DNA of 64,000 nucleotides from Amycolatopsis mongoliensis (GCF_030285665.1 NZ_CP127295.1:4030001-4094000); one strand, 5' to 3'. Positions 19,529 through 29,149 are shown, counted from the first letter of the stretch. Notes: generated by a model not told the origin, from the sequence alone. Numbers and translations: made by a program.

Positions 19529-20641
19529 ATGATCGATTACTGGCGGCCGCTCGACCACGCCGAATACCGGGCGTCGTCGTGGTTCCCCGGCCTCACCGGC
19601 CTGCGCGCGCTGGCCGCCCTGGCCGTCGTGTTCTTCCACTACGGCGGCCCGGTCGTCGACCGGCTGCAGGGCTGGATCGCCGTCCAGCTGTTCTTCGTGC
19701 TGTCCGGCTTCCTCATCACGACGCTGGCGCTGCGCGAAGAGGACCGCGCCGGCCGGGTCTCGCTGCGCGACTTCTACGTCCGCCGCGTCCTCCGGATCAT
19801 GCCGGTGTACTTGCTGCTGCTCGGCCTGACGGCGCTGGCGGTGACGCTCGCCGGCGCGTACCAGAGCAGCAGACTGGCCGACGCGATGCCGTTCTACCTG
19901 ACGTTCTTCAACGAGGTCGTCGACTTCAACACGCCGTACCCGACGTCGTGGTCGCTGGGTGTGGAGGAGAAGTTCTACCTCGTCTGGCCCGCGCTGCTCG
20001 TGCTGACGTCGTTCGCGAAGTCCGGGAAGACCGCGCTGCGCCTGCTGATCGGCGCGGGCGCGGTGGGCGTCGTGCTCGGCGTGCTGCCGCTGGCGCCGTC
20101 CCATCAGTGGGCCAGCCTGGCCGTGCACTACGGCTCCCTGGTCGTCGGCTGCCTGCTCGCGCTGGCGCTGCACCACCCGCGTGGGTTCGCGGTGCTGCGG
20201 CCGCTGACCAGCCCGGCCGCCGCGGTGCTGGTCGCGCTGGGGTTCTGCGTGCTGCAGCTGTCGGTCAAGCCGCTGGGGCAGTCGCTCGGCGGGTACTGGC
20301 AGTTCGTCGTCCCGATCTACGCGGTGGGCGCGGCGCTGCTGCTCGTCGCGGTCGTCTCGGCGGGCCCGGTGCGGCGGCTGCTCGCGAGCCGTCCGCTCAC
20401 CTACATCGGTGATCGCTCCTACGCGCTCTACCTGGCCCAGACCGGGGCCGCGGGCGTCACCGGGCTCCTGCTGCCGACGGGACTCGCGAAGGCCGCCGCG
20501 ACCTCCGCCGTCGCACTGCTCTTCGCGTGCTGCCTGCGGCGGTGGGTCGAGCTGCCCGCGATCGCGGTCGGCCGCCGGCTGGTGGCGAAAGCCGAGCGGG
20601 CCCCTGCCGGAGAACGACAGGAGCCCGCTCGGGTGGACTAG
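19529..20641 (+). CDS. Acyltransferase family 3 membrane protein
   Basis: A 370-residue multi-pass membrane protein of the acyltransferase-3 family (OafA-like). The N-terminal [20 protein letters not shown] contains the conserved RALA and the catalytic His (about residues 22-41), followed by [17 protein letters not shown] sequence and the [17 protein letters not shown] motif (R-x-x-R-I-x-P). About ten hydrophobic segments follow. Such proteins O-acylate sugars, peptidoglycan or natural products. Its position right after the two-component genes, with a candidate binding repeat, suggests envelope modification under their control. The last codons overlap a strong hairpin. Confidence 0.9.
   Translation: MIDYWRPLDHAEYRASSWFPGLTGLRALAALAVVFFHYGGPVVDRLQGWIAVQLFFVLSGFLITTLALREEDRAGRVSLRDFYVRRVLRIMPVYLLLLGLTALAVTLAGAYQSSRLADAMPFYLTFFNEVVDFNTPYPTSWSLGVEEKFYLVWPALLVLTSFAKSGKTALRLLIGAGAVGVVLGVLPLAPSHQWASLAVHYGSLVVGCLLALALHHPRGFAVLRPLTSPAAAVLVALGFCVLQLSVKPLGQSLGGYWQFVVPIYAVGAALLLVAVVSAGPVRRLLASRPLTYIGDRSYALYLAQTGAAGVTGLLLPTGLAKAAATSAVALLFACCLRRWVELPAIAVGRRLVAKAERAPAGERQEPARVD
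20592..20632. terminator. Hairpin at the 3' end of the acyltransferase gene
   Basis: CCGAGCGGGC (20592-20601) pairs perfectly with GCCCGCTCGG (20623-20632), with a further CCTG/CAGG pairing inside the loop. It overlaps the last codons of the acyltransferase and separates it from the convergent alanine dehydrogenase gene. There is no U-tract. Confidence 0.6.
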
Positions 20642-20644
20642 GGA

Positions 20645-21760
20645 TCAGGCGAGCACGGTCGCCAGCGGCGTGTGGGGCAGGTCGTGAGCGACCGCGACCG
20701 GGCCGTTCGTCAGGGCGCCCGCGTGCGTGTTGAGGCCCTTCGCCAGCGCCGCGTCCGCCTGCAGCGCGGCTTTCCAGCCGTGCTCGGCCAGCTGGACCGC
20801 GTACGGCAGCGTGACGTTCGTGAGGCCGTAGGTCGACGTCCGCGGCACCGCGCCCGGCATGTTCGCGACGCAGTAGAAGAGCGACTCGTGCACGGTGTAG
20901 GTCGGGTCGTCGTGCGTGGTCGGGCGCGAGTCGGCGAAGCAGCCGCCCTGGTCGATCGCGATGTCGACGAGCACGCTGCCGGCCTTCATGCGGGCCACGA
21001 GCTCGTTCGAGACGAGCTTCGGCGCCTTCGCGCCCGGCACCAGCACCGCGCCGATGACCATGTCGGCCTGCAGCACGGACTCCTCGACCGACAGGCGGTT
21101 GGACGTCACCGTGCGGATGCGGCCGCCGAAGTCGTTGTCGATCTGGCGGAGGCGGTCGACGTTGGTGTCCAGGATCTCGACGTCCGAGCCGAGGCCCAGC
21201 GCGACGCGGGCGGCGTTCAGGCCGGCCACGCCGCCGCCGATGACGACGACGCGCGCGGGGTGCACACCCGGGATGCCGCCGGGCAGCACGCCGCGGCCGC
21301 CGCTCGGCTTCATCAGCGAGAACGCGCCGACCTGCGGGGCCAGCCGGCCCGCGACCTCGGACATCGGGGCGAGCAGCGGAAGCGCGCCGCTCGCGGTCTG
21401 CACGGTCTCGTAGGCGATCGCGGTGGTGCCGGCGGCCAGCAGCGCGTCGGTCAGCGGCCGGTCGGCGGCGATGTGCAGGTAAGTGAACAGCACCTGGTCG
21501 GCGCGCAGCCGGGGGTACTCCTCGGCGATCGGCTCCTTGACCTTGAGGACCAGCTCGCCCTCGGCCCAGGTCTCGGCGGCGGTGGCGAGGATCTTCGCGC
21601 CGGCGGCGACGTACTCCTCGTCCGAGATGGACGAACCGATCCCGGCGCCCGTCTCGACGAAGACGTCGTGCCCGCGGCCGACCAGCTCGTGGACCCCGGC
21701 CGGGGTCAGCGCGACCCGGTATTCGTGCCTCTTGATTTCACGGGGAACGGCGATACGCAC
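20645..21760 (-). CDS. ald: Alanine dehydrogenase
   Basis: A 371-residue NAD-dependent enzyme that converts L-alanine to pyruvate and ammonia. It begins [23 protein letters not shown], the canonical Ald start with the substrate-binding Arg and Lys, and contains the pyruvate-contact region [23 protein letters not shown], the NAD-binding [19 protein letters not shown] and the [15 protein letters not shown] motif. Length matches the family. The GTG at 21760 is supported by CAGGAGG; upstream codons do not align with the family. It is monocistronic. Confidence 0.96.
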   Translation of the reverse strand: MRIAVPREIKRHEYRVALTPAGVHELVGRGHDVFVETGAGIGSSISDEEYVAAGAKILATAAETWAEGELVLKVKEPIAEEYPRLRADQVLFTYLHIAADRPLTDALLAAGTTAIAYETVQTASGALPLLAPMSEVAGRLAPQVGAFSLMKPSGGRGVLPGGIPGVHPARVVVIGGGVAGLNAARVALGLGSDVEILDTNVDRLRQIDNDFGGRIRTVTSNRLSVEESVLQADMVIGAVLVPGAKAPKLVSNELVARMKAGSVLVDIAIDQGGCFADSRPTTHDDPTYTVHESLFYCVANMPGAVPRTSTYGLTNVTLPYAVQLAEHGWKAALQADAALAKGLNTHAGALTNGPVAVAHDLPHTPLATVLA

Positions 21761-21932
21761 GGTCGGCCTCCTGGGTCGGTCTGCGTCCGGATTCGATGCG
21801 GTGGTGCCAATCACGGTGAACCACCCGGACGGCGGTGTCATCGTGCTGGACGGACATTTTTTTCAGGCAATCGTGGTGCTGGCAGGACAAGACCGTTGAC
21901 TTCGACCGCGCTGGAGATTGCAACGTGCACGC

Positions 21933-22865
21933 ATGAGAGCTGTGTGGTTGCGGGAGTTCGGCGGGCCGGAAGTGCTCGAGCCGGGGGACGCGCCGGACCC
22001 GGTCCCCGGACCCGGTCAGGTGCTGGTCGAGGTGGCGTTCGCGAACCTCACCTTCGTCGAGACCCAGGTGCGGGCCGGGACGGGACCGTTCCGTCCGGTG
22101 TTGCCGATCATCCCCGGCAACGGCGTCGGCGGCGTGATCAGCGCGGTCGGCGAGGGCGTGGACCCGGGGCTCGCCGGGCAGCGGGTGGTCACGTCGACCG
22201 GCGGCTCCGGCGGGTACGCCCAGCGCGTCGCGGTGGACGCGGCGGCGGTGTTCGGAGTGCCGGACGCGCTGGCGCTCGACGCGGCGGTGGCGCTGCTCGC
22301 GGACGGCCGGACCGCGACGGGCCTGGTCCGTGCCACCCGGGTGCGGCCCGGCGAGCGGGTCCTGGTCGAGGCGGCCGCGGGCGGCGTCGGCGGCCTGCTG
22401 GTGCAGCTGGCGAAGGCGGCGGGCGCTTCGGTGGTCGGCGCGGCGGGCGGGCCGGCGAAGGTGGCGTCGGTGGTGGGCGCCGACGTCGTGGTCGACTACC
22501 TGGCTTCGGATTGGACGTCTTCGGCCGGCGAAGTGGACGTCGTCTTCGACGGCGTGGGCGGGGCGATCGGCACGGCGGCGTTCGGGCTCCTGCGGCCGGG
22601 CGGGCGGATGGCGGTGTACGGCCTGGCGGGCGGCTCGTGGGCGGAAGTGTCCGAAGAGGACGCCGCGGCGCGAGGGGTTTCGCTGGTGCGCTCGATCGGG
22701 AGCCCGGCGGACCTGCGGGCGTGCACGGAGTCGGCGCTTTCCGAAGCGGCCGCCGGACGGCTGGTGCCGGTGATCGGCCGGCGCTTCCCGCTGGAGAAGG
22801 TCGCGGACGCCCACGCGGCGATCGAATCCCGCGCCACGGTGGGCAAGACGCTCCTGGTCGTCTGA
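21933..22865 (+). CDS. Quinone oxidoreductase-like zinc-binding dehydrogenase family protein
   Basis: A 310-residue member of the MDR superfamily. The N-terminal GroES-like fold (FGGPEVLEPGDAPDPVPGPG) is followed by a Rossmann fold with VLVEAAAGGVGGLLVQLAKAAGA (AxxGxxG, about residues 138-160). Cysteines for a catalytic or structural zinc are absent, so it belongs to the zinc-free quinone-oxidoreductase branch that uses NADPH. The ATG at 21933 gives the usual MRAVW start. It is convergent with the metalloprotease gene, separated by a dispersed palindrome. Confidence 0.9.
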   Translation: MRAVWLREFGGPEVLEPGDAPDPVPGPGQVLVEVAFANLTFVETQVRAGTGPFRPVLPIIPGNGVGGVISAVGEGVDPGLAGQRVVTSTGGSGGYAQRVAVDAAAVFGVPDALALDAAVALLADGRTATGLVRATRVRPGERVLVEAAAGGVGGLLVQLAKAAGASVVGAAGGPAKVASVVGADVVVDYLASDWTSSAGEVDVVFDGVGGAIGTAAFGLLRPGGRMAVYGLAGGSWAEVSEEDAAARGVSLVRSIGSPADLRACTESALSEAAAGRLVPVIGRRFPLEKVADAHAAIESRATVGKTLLVV

Positions 22866-22868
22866 AAG

Positions 22869-22919
22869 CCGTGAAGGCCTCCTTCCCGGCCGTAAGAGCC
22901 GGGAAGGAGGCCTTCACGG
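22869..22919. terminator. Dispersed 51-bp palindrome, copy 3
   Basis: Perfect 22-base arms around CGTAAGA, between the convergent quinone oxidoreductase and metalloprotease genes. The arms carry TTCCCGGC where copies 1 and 2 have TTACCGGC, and the change is compensated on the other arm, which supports selection for the stem. Confidence 0.8.
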
Positions 22920-22931
22920 ACCTCCCGCGGG

Positions 22932-23846
22932 TCAGGCGCGGTAGGCCGACCAGGAGCTGTTCATCCGCGTGGTCTGGCCCGCGGTGAACTCGTACATGCA
23001 GCCGTCGTAGCTGTAGTCCATGAAGTTGTGGATCGGGTCGTTGCCCGCCGCCGAGCAGGTGTTCTTGCTCGCCGGGCAGCCGGACGTCGCCGTCGCTTCG
23101 GCCGGGGTGTCGGACACGTAGTCGCCCGAACCGGAGCAGCCGCCCTGGAACGTGTGGTACAGCCCCATCCAGTGGCCGATCTCGTGGGTGGCCGTGTCGC
23201 CCTCGTTGTAGTTCGTCGCCGAGCGGCCCGGGAGGGACTCGTCGAGGATCACCACACCGTCCATCTTCGGCTGCGAGCTGTAGTTCCAGGGGAACGTCGC
23301 CCAGCCGAGGAGGCTGTCACCGAGGTTGGCGGTGTAGATGTTCAGCGCGTTCTTGCCCCCCTTGCGCAGCGCGTTCTTCATGTTGCGCTCGGCGGACGTG
23401 CCGTCGGTGATGCCGTTGTACCAGGTGGAGTTGTTCGTGTAGTCCGTGCTCACCAGCGAGAAGCTGTAGCCGCTCGCGGCATACGCGCTGTTGAGCACCG
23501 AGATCTGCTTGGTGATCGTCGCCGCCGGCAGGTTGCCGGTCGAGCCGCTGGTGATGACGTGGAAGTACACCGGGATCGAGACCGCTGCCGGAGCCTTCAG
23601 GGTCGTGCGCTTGCCGGCGAGCTTGCTCTGCATGTCCGCTTCGACGCGGGCCGCCTCGGCCGGGGACAGGCTGTCGGCCTGGCCGTCCTTGCTGCGGTCG
23701 GCCGAGTGGGTGGGGGTGAAGCAGTCGCCGGCCGGCGCCGCGACGGCGCTCCCGGCTGTGGTGCCCGGGACGACCAGGGCGACCAGGGAGAGCGCGGACA
23801 CCGCGCCCAGCTTGACGGCCCTGCGAAACCGCTCCGAACTGCTCAT
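22932..23846 (-). CDS. Secreted zinc metalloprotease (M43/pappalysin-like)
   Basis: A 304-residue exported protease. It has a Sec signal peptide (RFRRAVKLGAVSALSLVALVV, then an Ala-rich end with likely cleavage after AVAAPA near residue 36), a propeptide, and a catalytic domain with the HEIGHWMGLYH zinc motif (HExxHxxGxxH) and a downstream Met-turn in HNFMDYSYDGCMYEFT. Several cysteines after the motif probably form disulphides. Actinomycete relatives are extracellular peptidases. The ATG at 23846 is chosen because AGGAG lies five bases upstream; a GTG six bases earlier is less well placed. Confidence 0.9.
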   Translation of the reverse strand: MSSSERFRRAVKLGAVSALSLVALVVPGTTAGSAVAAPAGDCFTPTHSADRSKDGQADSLSPAEAARVEADMQSKLAGKRTTLKAPAAVSIPVYFHVITSGSTGNLPAATITKQISVLNSAYAASGYSFSLVSTDYTNNSTWYNGITDGTSAERNMKNALRKGGKNALNIYTANLGDSLLGWATFPWNYSSQPKMDGVVILDESLPGRSATNYNEGDTATHEIGHWMGLYHTFQGGCSGSGDYVSDTPAEATATSGCPASKNTCSAAGNDPIHNFMDYSYDGCMYEFTAGQTTRMNSSWSAYRA

Positions 23847-24008
23847 GGACACTCCTCTGCGACGACCCGGCCACCCCGGGTGCTGCGAAGAAAATGCGTC
23901 AGCCGTTCACCGGAATCCACCATCTTTCGGCTGGAAAGGACAATCAGAACGTTCGGCGCGATCCATGCGGAGTAGTGCATGGGTCATGGGTTGGGCCGAA
24001 CGGCGCAG

Positions 24009-25565
24009 TCAGCTCCAGTGCAGGGCGACCAGCTGCGTGATCAGCGCCAGCCGGACGTCGGGGTCGTCGAGGTCCAGCGGCACCAGCTCGAGGAGCTTGC
24101 GCATCCGGTAGCGCAGGGTGTTGGGGTGGATCCGCAGCTCGCGGGCGGCCGCGCGCGGGTCGCCGGGGTGACGCAACCATTCGTAGAGCGTCTCGACGTA
24201 GCCGGCCTTGCCCGTCTCGTCGTGTGCGCGCAGGACGCCGAGGGGACCGAGCTCCGCGACCTTCGCCCCGGAGGCCGCCGTCGCGCCGCGGTGCAGCGTC
24301 AACGCCGTCCAGGCTTCGTCGAAGGTGATCACGCGCTCGTCGAGGAGCTCGGCGCGCAGCAGGCCGAGGGCTTCGTCGGCCTGGCTGCGCGACGCCGAGA
24401 GGTCGCCGATCTCGCCGGGTGCGCCGGCCGCGGCGCGCGGGGCACCACTGCGACGAGACGGTCCCGTCCCGACGAGAGCGTCCCGGAGTTCGGCCCAGCC
24501 GCCGGGGCCGGGCCGGTCGGGGACCACGGCGTAGAGCAGGCCGGCCAGCTCGGTCGCGACCGGACGGCGGCCGATGCCCTGGGAAAGCCGTTCGAGCAGG
24601 GCGAGCCGCAGGCCCTCGGCGTCGCGGCCGTCGCCGCCGGTGACCTCGATGACGACCACGCGGTGCGGCTCGTCGGACAGGTCCAGCTCGGCCATCGCCT
24701 TGCGCGGGTTCGCCCGTCCTTCGAGCACCCCGCGCAGCAGCTCGGCCGACGCGCGGCGCTGCGCGTCGGTGTGCGCGCGGCGGCGCAGCAGGTGCAGCGC
24801 GACGACCGGGGCGGCGTCGGCGAAGGCGGCCGCGCGCTCGTCGGACACCGGCCCGGCGACGACCGCCCACATCGACCCGAGCAGCTCGCCGCCCATCCGG
24901 ATCGGCACGATCAGCCGCGGCAGGGTGCCGTCGCGCTGGGCGGGGACGAAGATCGTCTGCCGGCCGCGGGACAGCTCGCGGAACACGCCGCGCGACCGGA
25001 ACCGCGCGAGCACGTCGTCGGGGATGCGGCGGCCCATGATCGTGGCGACGCGCGCGGGGTCGGTGAGGTCCTGCCGCGCGGAGTAGGCGAGCACGCGGGA
25101 GTTGGTGTCCTCGATGGTCACCGGCGCGTCCACGACCGACGCGACGGCGTCGGCGAGCCGGAAGAGGTCTCCGGAACCGGGATCGAGGTCCTCGGACTCG
25201 TCGGCGAGGGCGTCGAGGACGGTCCGCAGCAGCCACACGAGCTGGGCCCACGACGTCGCGGCGTGCACCTGGACGAGCGCGATCCCGCTGGCCTTCGCCG
25301 CGCGCTTGACGGCGGGCTTCGCGGCCAGCGGCGGCTTGAGCAGCACGGCGGCGGCGCCCTGCTCGGCACTCCGCTTCACCAGCTGGGCGGCGTCTTCGGG
25401 TCCGGTGGTGGCCACGCCGAGCACGAGGTCCCCGGCGGCGAGCGTGAGCACCCCGCCGGGCTCGGCGATCACGACGTCGGCGACGGCGGGCGAGTCGTCG
25501 GGCACTTGGAGCGCGTGGAGCAGCGTCGGCCCCACCCGGTCGACCACGCTGCGCACCGAGACCAC
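24009..25565 (-). CDS. PucR-family transcriptional regulator
   Basis: A 518-residue regulator. The N-terminal PucR-like domain (about 1-140) is followed by a GGDEF-like degenerate CdaR-type region, and the C-terminal helix-turn-helix contains AARELRIHPNTLRYRMRKLLEL (about 475-500), the family signature. Relatives respond to small molecules and often control purine, amino-acid or secondary metabolism. The start is a GTG; only 50 bp separate it from the divergent methyltransferase gene, which is a natural target candidate. Confidence 0.9.
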   Translation of the reverse strand: MVSVRSVVDRVGPTLLHALQVPDDSPAVADVVIAEPGGVLTLAAGDLVLGVATTGPEDAAQLVKRSAEQGAAAVLLKPPLAAKPAVKRAAKASGIALVQVHAATSWAQLVWLLRTVLDALADESEDLDPGSGDLFRLADAVASVVDAPVTIEDTNSRVLAYSARQDLTDPARVATIMGRRIPDDVLARFRSRGVFRELSRGRQTIFVPAQRDGTLPRLIVPIRMGGELLGSMWAVVAGPVSDERAAAFADAAPVVALHLLRRRAHTDAQRRASAELLRGVLEGRANPRKAMAELDLSDEPHRVVVIEVTGGDGRDAEGLRLALLERLSQGIGRRPVATELAGLLYAVVPDRPGPGGWAELRDALVGTGPSRRSGAPRAAAGAPGEIGDLSASRSQADEALGLLRAELLDERVITFDEAWTALTLHRGATAASGAKVAELGPLGVLRAHDETGKAGYVETLYEWLRHPGDPRAAARELRIHPNTLRYRMRKLLELVPLDLDDPDVRLALITQLVALHWS

Positions 25566-25615
25566 ATGGTCATTCTGGCCGAGAAACCGGGGGACGGCTC
25601 GGTAGGGTCGGCAGG

Positions 25616-26236
25616 GTGAGCGACGCGCGGCGGATCGTCGAATCCGGCTACGACAGCTCGGCGGAGCGCTATCTCGAGTGGAGCGCGCGGATCGCGGACG
25701 ACCCGCGGCTGCGCTTCCTGGCCGAGCTGACCGACCGGCTCGACGACGGCGCCGACGTGCTCGACCTCGGCTGCGGCGCGGGCGTGCCGTGCACGGCGCT
25801 GCTCGCCGAGCGCCACGACGTCGTCGGCGTCGACCTTTCCGCGGCCCAACTCGACCTCGCGCGGCGGAATGTCCCCGGCGCGCGGTTCCAAAAGGGCGAC
25901 ATGGCGGAGGTGTCGTTCCCGGACGAGTGCTTCGACGCCGTCACCGCGTTCTACTCGGTGCTGCACGTGCCCCGCGAAGACCAGGGCGACCTCTTCACGA
26001 GCATCGCCGATTGGCTCCGGCCCGGCGGCTGGTTCCTGGCCGCGCTGGGGTGCAGCGGGGCGAACGGCGTCGAGGACGACTGGCTCGGTACGCCCATGTT
26101 CTTCAGCAGCCACGCCCCGGACGTCAACCGGCGCCTGCTGGCCGCGGCCGGCTTCACGCTCGTCGTCGACGAGCTGGTGACCATGCACGAACCGGAAGGA
26201 CCGGCCACCTTCCACTGGGTCCTCGCGCGCCGCTAG
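25616..26236 (+). CDS. SAM-dependent class I methyltransferase
   Basis: A 206-residue methyltransferase with motif I VLDLGCGAGVPC (about 47-58), the acidic VVGVDLS at the end of strand 2, and motif IV-like FDAVTAFYSVLHVPRED. It resembles UbiE/type 11 methyltransferases. The substrate is unknown. It begins with GTG directly after a GGCAGG stretch; a TAGGGT ten bases further up may be a -10 box of a nearly leaderless transcript. It overlaps at its end with the frameshifted glyoxalase-like gene on the other strand. Confidence 0.88.
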   Translation: MSDARRIVESGYDSSAERYLEWSARIADDPRLRFLAELTDRLDDGADVLDLGCGAGVPCTALLAERHDVVGVDLSAAQLDLARRNVPGARFQKGDMAEVSFPDECFDAVTAFYSVLHVPREDQGDLFTSIADWLRPGGWFLAALGCSGANGVEDDWLGTPMFFSSHAPDVNRRLLAAAGFTLVVDELVTMHEPEGPATFHWVLARR

Positions 26237-26668
26237 ACCTCGTGGGCTTGCGGGCGTCGATGTCCTCCGGGGTGTACTGCTCCCGCTTCGTCGTCAGCGC
26301 CCAGCGGTGCCCGTCCGGGTCGACCACCCGGCCGTAGCGCTCGCCGAAGAACATCTCCGTCACCGGGGCCTCGACCGTCGCCCCCCCGAAGACCGCCCGC
26401 CGCGCGAGGTCGTCCGGGTCGGGGGTCTCCAGCGTGAGCAGCATCGGGGTCCCGCCGATCGTCGACGGCGCCAGCGCGTCCAGCGATGCGATCTCCTGGC
26501 TCACCAGCAGCCGCGCGTCGCCGACCGCCAGTTCGACGAAAAGCACCGTGCCGTCGGGCAGAACCGTGCGGACAGCTCCACCGCGCCGAACGCCTTGCCG
26601 TAGAAGGAAAGCGCCGCCTCGACGTCGCGGACGAACAGGTGCGGCACCAGGCCGAGCGGCCGGCTCAC
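26154..26668 (-). pseudogene. VOC/glyoxalase-family gene with an apparent frameshift
   Basis: The 5' part (GTG at 26668) reads SRPLGLVPHLFVRDVEAALS, then FYGKAFGAVEL, a typical VOC N-terminus. Near 26570-26575 the frame breaks: the expected continuation RTVLPDGTVLFVELAVGDAR is found in another frame and runs on through TPMLLTLETPDPDDLARRAV, FGERYGRVVDPDGHRWAL and TKREQYTPEDID. One missing base explains it. Its start overlaps the PadR stop (GTGA), so it is coupled to PadR. The 3' end overlaps the convergent methyltransferase by about 80 bases. It is either a real pseudogene or a sequencing error; a second intact VOC gene lies nearby at 27063. Confidence 0.75.
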
Positions 26669-27003
26669 GCCGACTCCGGGCGGGCCAGCAGATCCGCGTC
26701 ACCGGCCGCCGCGACCAGCCGGCGCAGCAGCGTCGCTTCGCGCGACGCGGCCGCGCGGCCGGCCGGCGTGATGCGGTAGTAGCGGCGGCGGGAGTCCTCG
26801 CCCGGGAGCTCCTCGGCCAGCCCGTCGGCGGCCAGCCGGGTCAGCGTCCGGTAGAGCGTCCCCGGTCCGAGCTGGACTTCGCCGGCCGTGACCTCGGCGA
26901 CGAACCCCATGATCCCGTAGCCGTGCGCGCGCCCGCCCGGCCCGGCGGCCAGTGCCAGGAGCACCTGGAAAGCCGCGGGGGTCAGCGGGTTGCCGTCGGT
27001 CAT
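26665..27003 (-). CDS. PadR-family transcriptional regulator
   Basis: A 112-residue repressor. The PadR winged helix is clear: FQVLLALAAGPGGRAHGYGIM, then LGPGTLYRTLTRLAADGL and the RRRYYRITPAGRAA wing. The start at 27003 is preferred because an upstream in-frame ATG (27039) would place the start codon in the middle of the operator palindrome. It is divergent from the intact VOC gene at 27063 and translationally coupled to the frameshifted VOC gene. It likely represses both directions and responds to a small hydrophobic ligand (family knowledge). Confidence 0.9.
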   Translation of the reverse strand: MTDGNPLTPAAFQVLLALAAGPGGRAHGYGIMGFVAEVTAGEVQLGPGTLYRTLTRLAADGLAEELPGEDSRRRYYRITPAGRAAASREATLLRRLVAAAGDADLLARPESA

Positions 27004-27019
27004 GCGGGCAGCCTGCACT

Positions 27020-27059
27020 CCGCCCTCTTTAATATCCATGGTGGATATAAAGAGGGCGG
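27020..27059. promoter_or_regulatory. PadR operator palindrome
   Basis: A near-perfect inverted repeat with outer arms CCGCCCTCTTTA / AAAGAGGGCGG and a central ATATCCATGGTGGATAT, broken only by one extra base. It lies between padR and the divergent VOC gene, ending three bases before the latter's ATG. ATATCCAT-type palindromes are what PadR-family proteins bind, so this is probably the autoregulatory operator. Confidence 0.75.
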
Positions 27060-27062
27060 ATC

Positions 27063-27449
27063 ATGCCCATCCAAGGGGTCGGCAAGGTCGTCGTCGGGGT
27101 CGAGGACCAGGCGCGCGCCAAGGAGTTCTGGTCCGGGACCGTCGGCTTCGCGGTGACCACCGACGTGCCCTACGACGACCAGGGGCGCCGCTGGGTCGAG
27201 GTGACCGCCCCGGACGGGACGATCCTCGTGCTCAGCGAGTCTCCTGAGGACCGCCGCCGGTTCGGGGCCGCCGACCAGCTGCCGACGTCGGGCTTCTTCT
27301 TCTACGCCGACGACGTCGAGAAGACGTACGAGGAGCTTTCGGCGAAGGGCGTGGAGTTCCCCTCGAAGCCGGAGAAGCAGCCGTGGGGCTGGTGGTCGAT
27401 GTTCGTCGACTCCGAGGGGAACCGCTTCGCCCTGCAGCAGCGCGACTAG
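27063..27449 (+). CDS. VOC (glyoxalase/bleomycin-resistance-like) protein
   Basis: A 128-residue VOC-fold protein: VGKVVVGVEDQARAKEFWSG, then RWVEVTAPDGTILVLSES, GFFFYADDVEKTYEELSAKG and WSMFVDSEGNRFALQQ. The last two are the usual second-repeat signature. Substrates of such proteins range from methylglyoxal adducts to antibiotics; here it is unknown. The start lies next to the PadR operator, so PadR probably controls it. Its stop overlaps the stop of the convergent FAD monooxygenase gene. Confidence 0.88.
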   Translation: MPIQGVGKVVVGVEDQARAKEFWSGTVGFAVTTDVPYDDQGRRWVEVTAPDGTILVLSESPEDRRRFGAADQLPTSGFFFYADDVEKTYEELSAKGVEFPSKPEKQPWGWWSMFVDSEGNRFALQQRD

Positions 27450-28984
27450 CGCGAAAGGACCGCGGTCAGGACCCGCCACAGCTCGCCCGCCGGGTCCTCG
27501 ACCGGTTCCTTGGCCCGCCACGCGACGATGCCGTCCGGACGCACGAGCGAAGCCCCGCCCGCCGTCAGGCCGTAGCGCGACGCGATGTCGTCGAGCACGT
27601 GGCACTCCAGGCGGATGCCGGTTTCCGCCGCGACGTCGGCCGCGGCGCGGTCCCACTCGCCGCCGGTGCACAGGAGCACCCACGAGTGCCCCAGGAGGTC
27701 CACAGTGGACTCCAGGCCGGGCGCCCGGAACCCCGGCCGCCCGCTCGGCGCGTGGATGTCTTCGACCCGCGCACCGTCGTCCGGCTCCTCCGCGAGCACC
27801 GCCGTCGAGCGGTAGCGGAACCCGAGGACGGCGTTCAGCATGTCCTCCGGCTCGGTCAGCCCGGAGACGTCGAGATCGGGGTGCATCCGCTGCTTCATGT
27901 TGTGCAGCGAGGTGTCGATGATCATCCGCGCGATCGGCTTCCGCTCGGCTTCGTAGGTGTCGAGCAGGGCCGGACCCGCTTCGCCGCGCAGCACCGCGGC
28001 GAGCTTCCACGCGATGTCCGCGCCGTCGCCGACCGCCGTGTTGCCGCCCTGGCCGCCGGTCGGCGGCGTCACCTTCGCCGCGTCGCCGATCAGGAAGACC
28101 CGCCCGGAGCGGAAGCTGTCGGCCAGCCGCGCGGCGATCTCCCACGAGCCGGTCCAGACGATCTCCGGCGCGAGCTCCGGCAGGTCGGTGGCCGCGCGGA
28201 TCATCGACACGAGCCGGTCGTGATCGAAGTCGGCCGGGCTCTCGCCGCGGTCCGGGAAGTAGTCCGGCGCGAAGACGTACCGGTTCGGCACGTCGGTGTT
28301 GACCAGGCCGGCGGTGAAGTCCGGGTGCTGCAGGTAGAACAGGTCGGTCACGCCGGGTCGGACGCGGTCGCCCAGGTCGGCGTCGAACACGACGCCGAGG
28401 CAGTGGCTCAGCGCGTCCATCCCGGTGGTCCCGATGCCCAGCCGCTGCCGGATGCCGCTGCGTCCGCCGTCGGCGGCGACGACGTAGTCCGCGCGCACCA
28501 CGGTCTCCTCGCCGGAGTCCCGGTGCCGCAGCGTCGCGGCGACTCCGTCGTCGTCCTGCGTCAGGTCGACGAGCTCGGTCCGGAACCGGACCCGCGCCCC
28601 GGCCTTCTCCGCGTGCGCCAGCAGGATCGGCTCGACGACGTCCTGGCCGGCCATGCCGGCGGGCAACGTCGTCGAGGCCGAGACGTCGAACTCGCTGCCG
28701 TCCTCCATGAGCTGGTGCAGGACGCGGCCCGCCAGGCTGGTCGCGACGGTGATCCGCAGCCCCTGCGACGCCCGCGGGCTCACCTCCAGCACCTCGCGGT
28801 CGATTCCTGCCCAGTGGAACAGCTCCATCGTGCGCCAGTTCTGCCCGGCGGCCCGGGAGTGGACCGACGTTCCGGCGTGCCGCTCGACCGTCAGGACGTC
28901 CACTCCCTCCCGTGCCAGGAACAGCGATGCCGACAGTCCGCCCAGCCCGGCCCCCACGACCAGCACCTGTACCCGCTCCGTCAT
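27446..28984 (-). CDS. FAD-dependent aromatic monooxygenase (PHBH/RdmE type)
   Basis: A 512-residue class A flavoprotein hydroxylase. The FAD-binding GxGxxG is at VLVVGAGLGGLSASLFLAREG (about 7-27). The DG motif lies in YVVAADGGRSGIRQRLGI, and the second FAD motif GRVFLIGDAAKVTPPTGGQG near residue 285. A thioredoxin-like C-terminal domain follows. Relatives hydroxylate aromatic polyketides or phenols with NAD(P)H. ATG 28984 is favoured by GGAGG six bases upstream. It is divergent from metY, with an AT-rich promoter-like patch at 29015-29040. Confidence 0.92.
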   Translation of the reverse strand: MTERVQVLVVGAGLGGLSASLFLAREGVDVLTVERHAGTSVHSRAAGQNWRTMELFHWAGIDREVLEVSPRASQGLRITVATSLAGRVLHQLMEDGSEFDVSASTTLPAGMAGQDVVEPILLAHAEKAGARVRFRTELVDLTQDDDGVAATLRHRDSGEETVVRADYVVAADGGRSGIRQRLGIGTTGMDALSHCLGVVFDADLGDRVRPGVTDLFYLQHPDFTAGLVNTDVPNRYVFAPDYFPDRGESPADFDHDRLVSMIRAATDLPELAPEIVWTGSWEIAARLADSFRSGRVFLIGDAAKVTPPTGGQGGNTAVGDGADIAWKLAAVLRGEAGPALLDTYEAERKPIARMIIDTSLHNMKQRMHPDLDVSGLTEPEDMLNAVLGFRYRSTAVLAEEPDDGARVEDIHAPSGRPGFRAPGLESTVDLLGHSWVLLCTGGEWDRAAADVAAETGIRLECHVLDDIASRYGLTAGGASLVRPDGIVAWRAKEPVEDPAGELWRVLTAVLSR

Positions 28985-29149
28985 GACTTCCTCCGTGTCC
29001 ACGAATCTCCCTGTATAAGTATCTTAGACACAGAGAGATTCAACTGGCAAGAGGACCGTGCTCCCATGGCGTGGGAACGGTTGGGTACTCCGTTCGGCCG
29101 AAGTAGCGTCGGACGCACACGATCCCCGTTGAACCGCAAGGAGAAACCG

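Noticed and set aside
27383..29149. In-frame upstream extension of metY by nearly 590 codons
   Set aside because: It lies antisense to the FAD monooxygenase; metY starts at 29150 with its own AAGGAG and family N-terminus.
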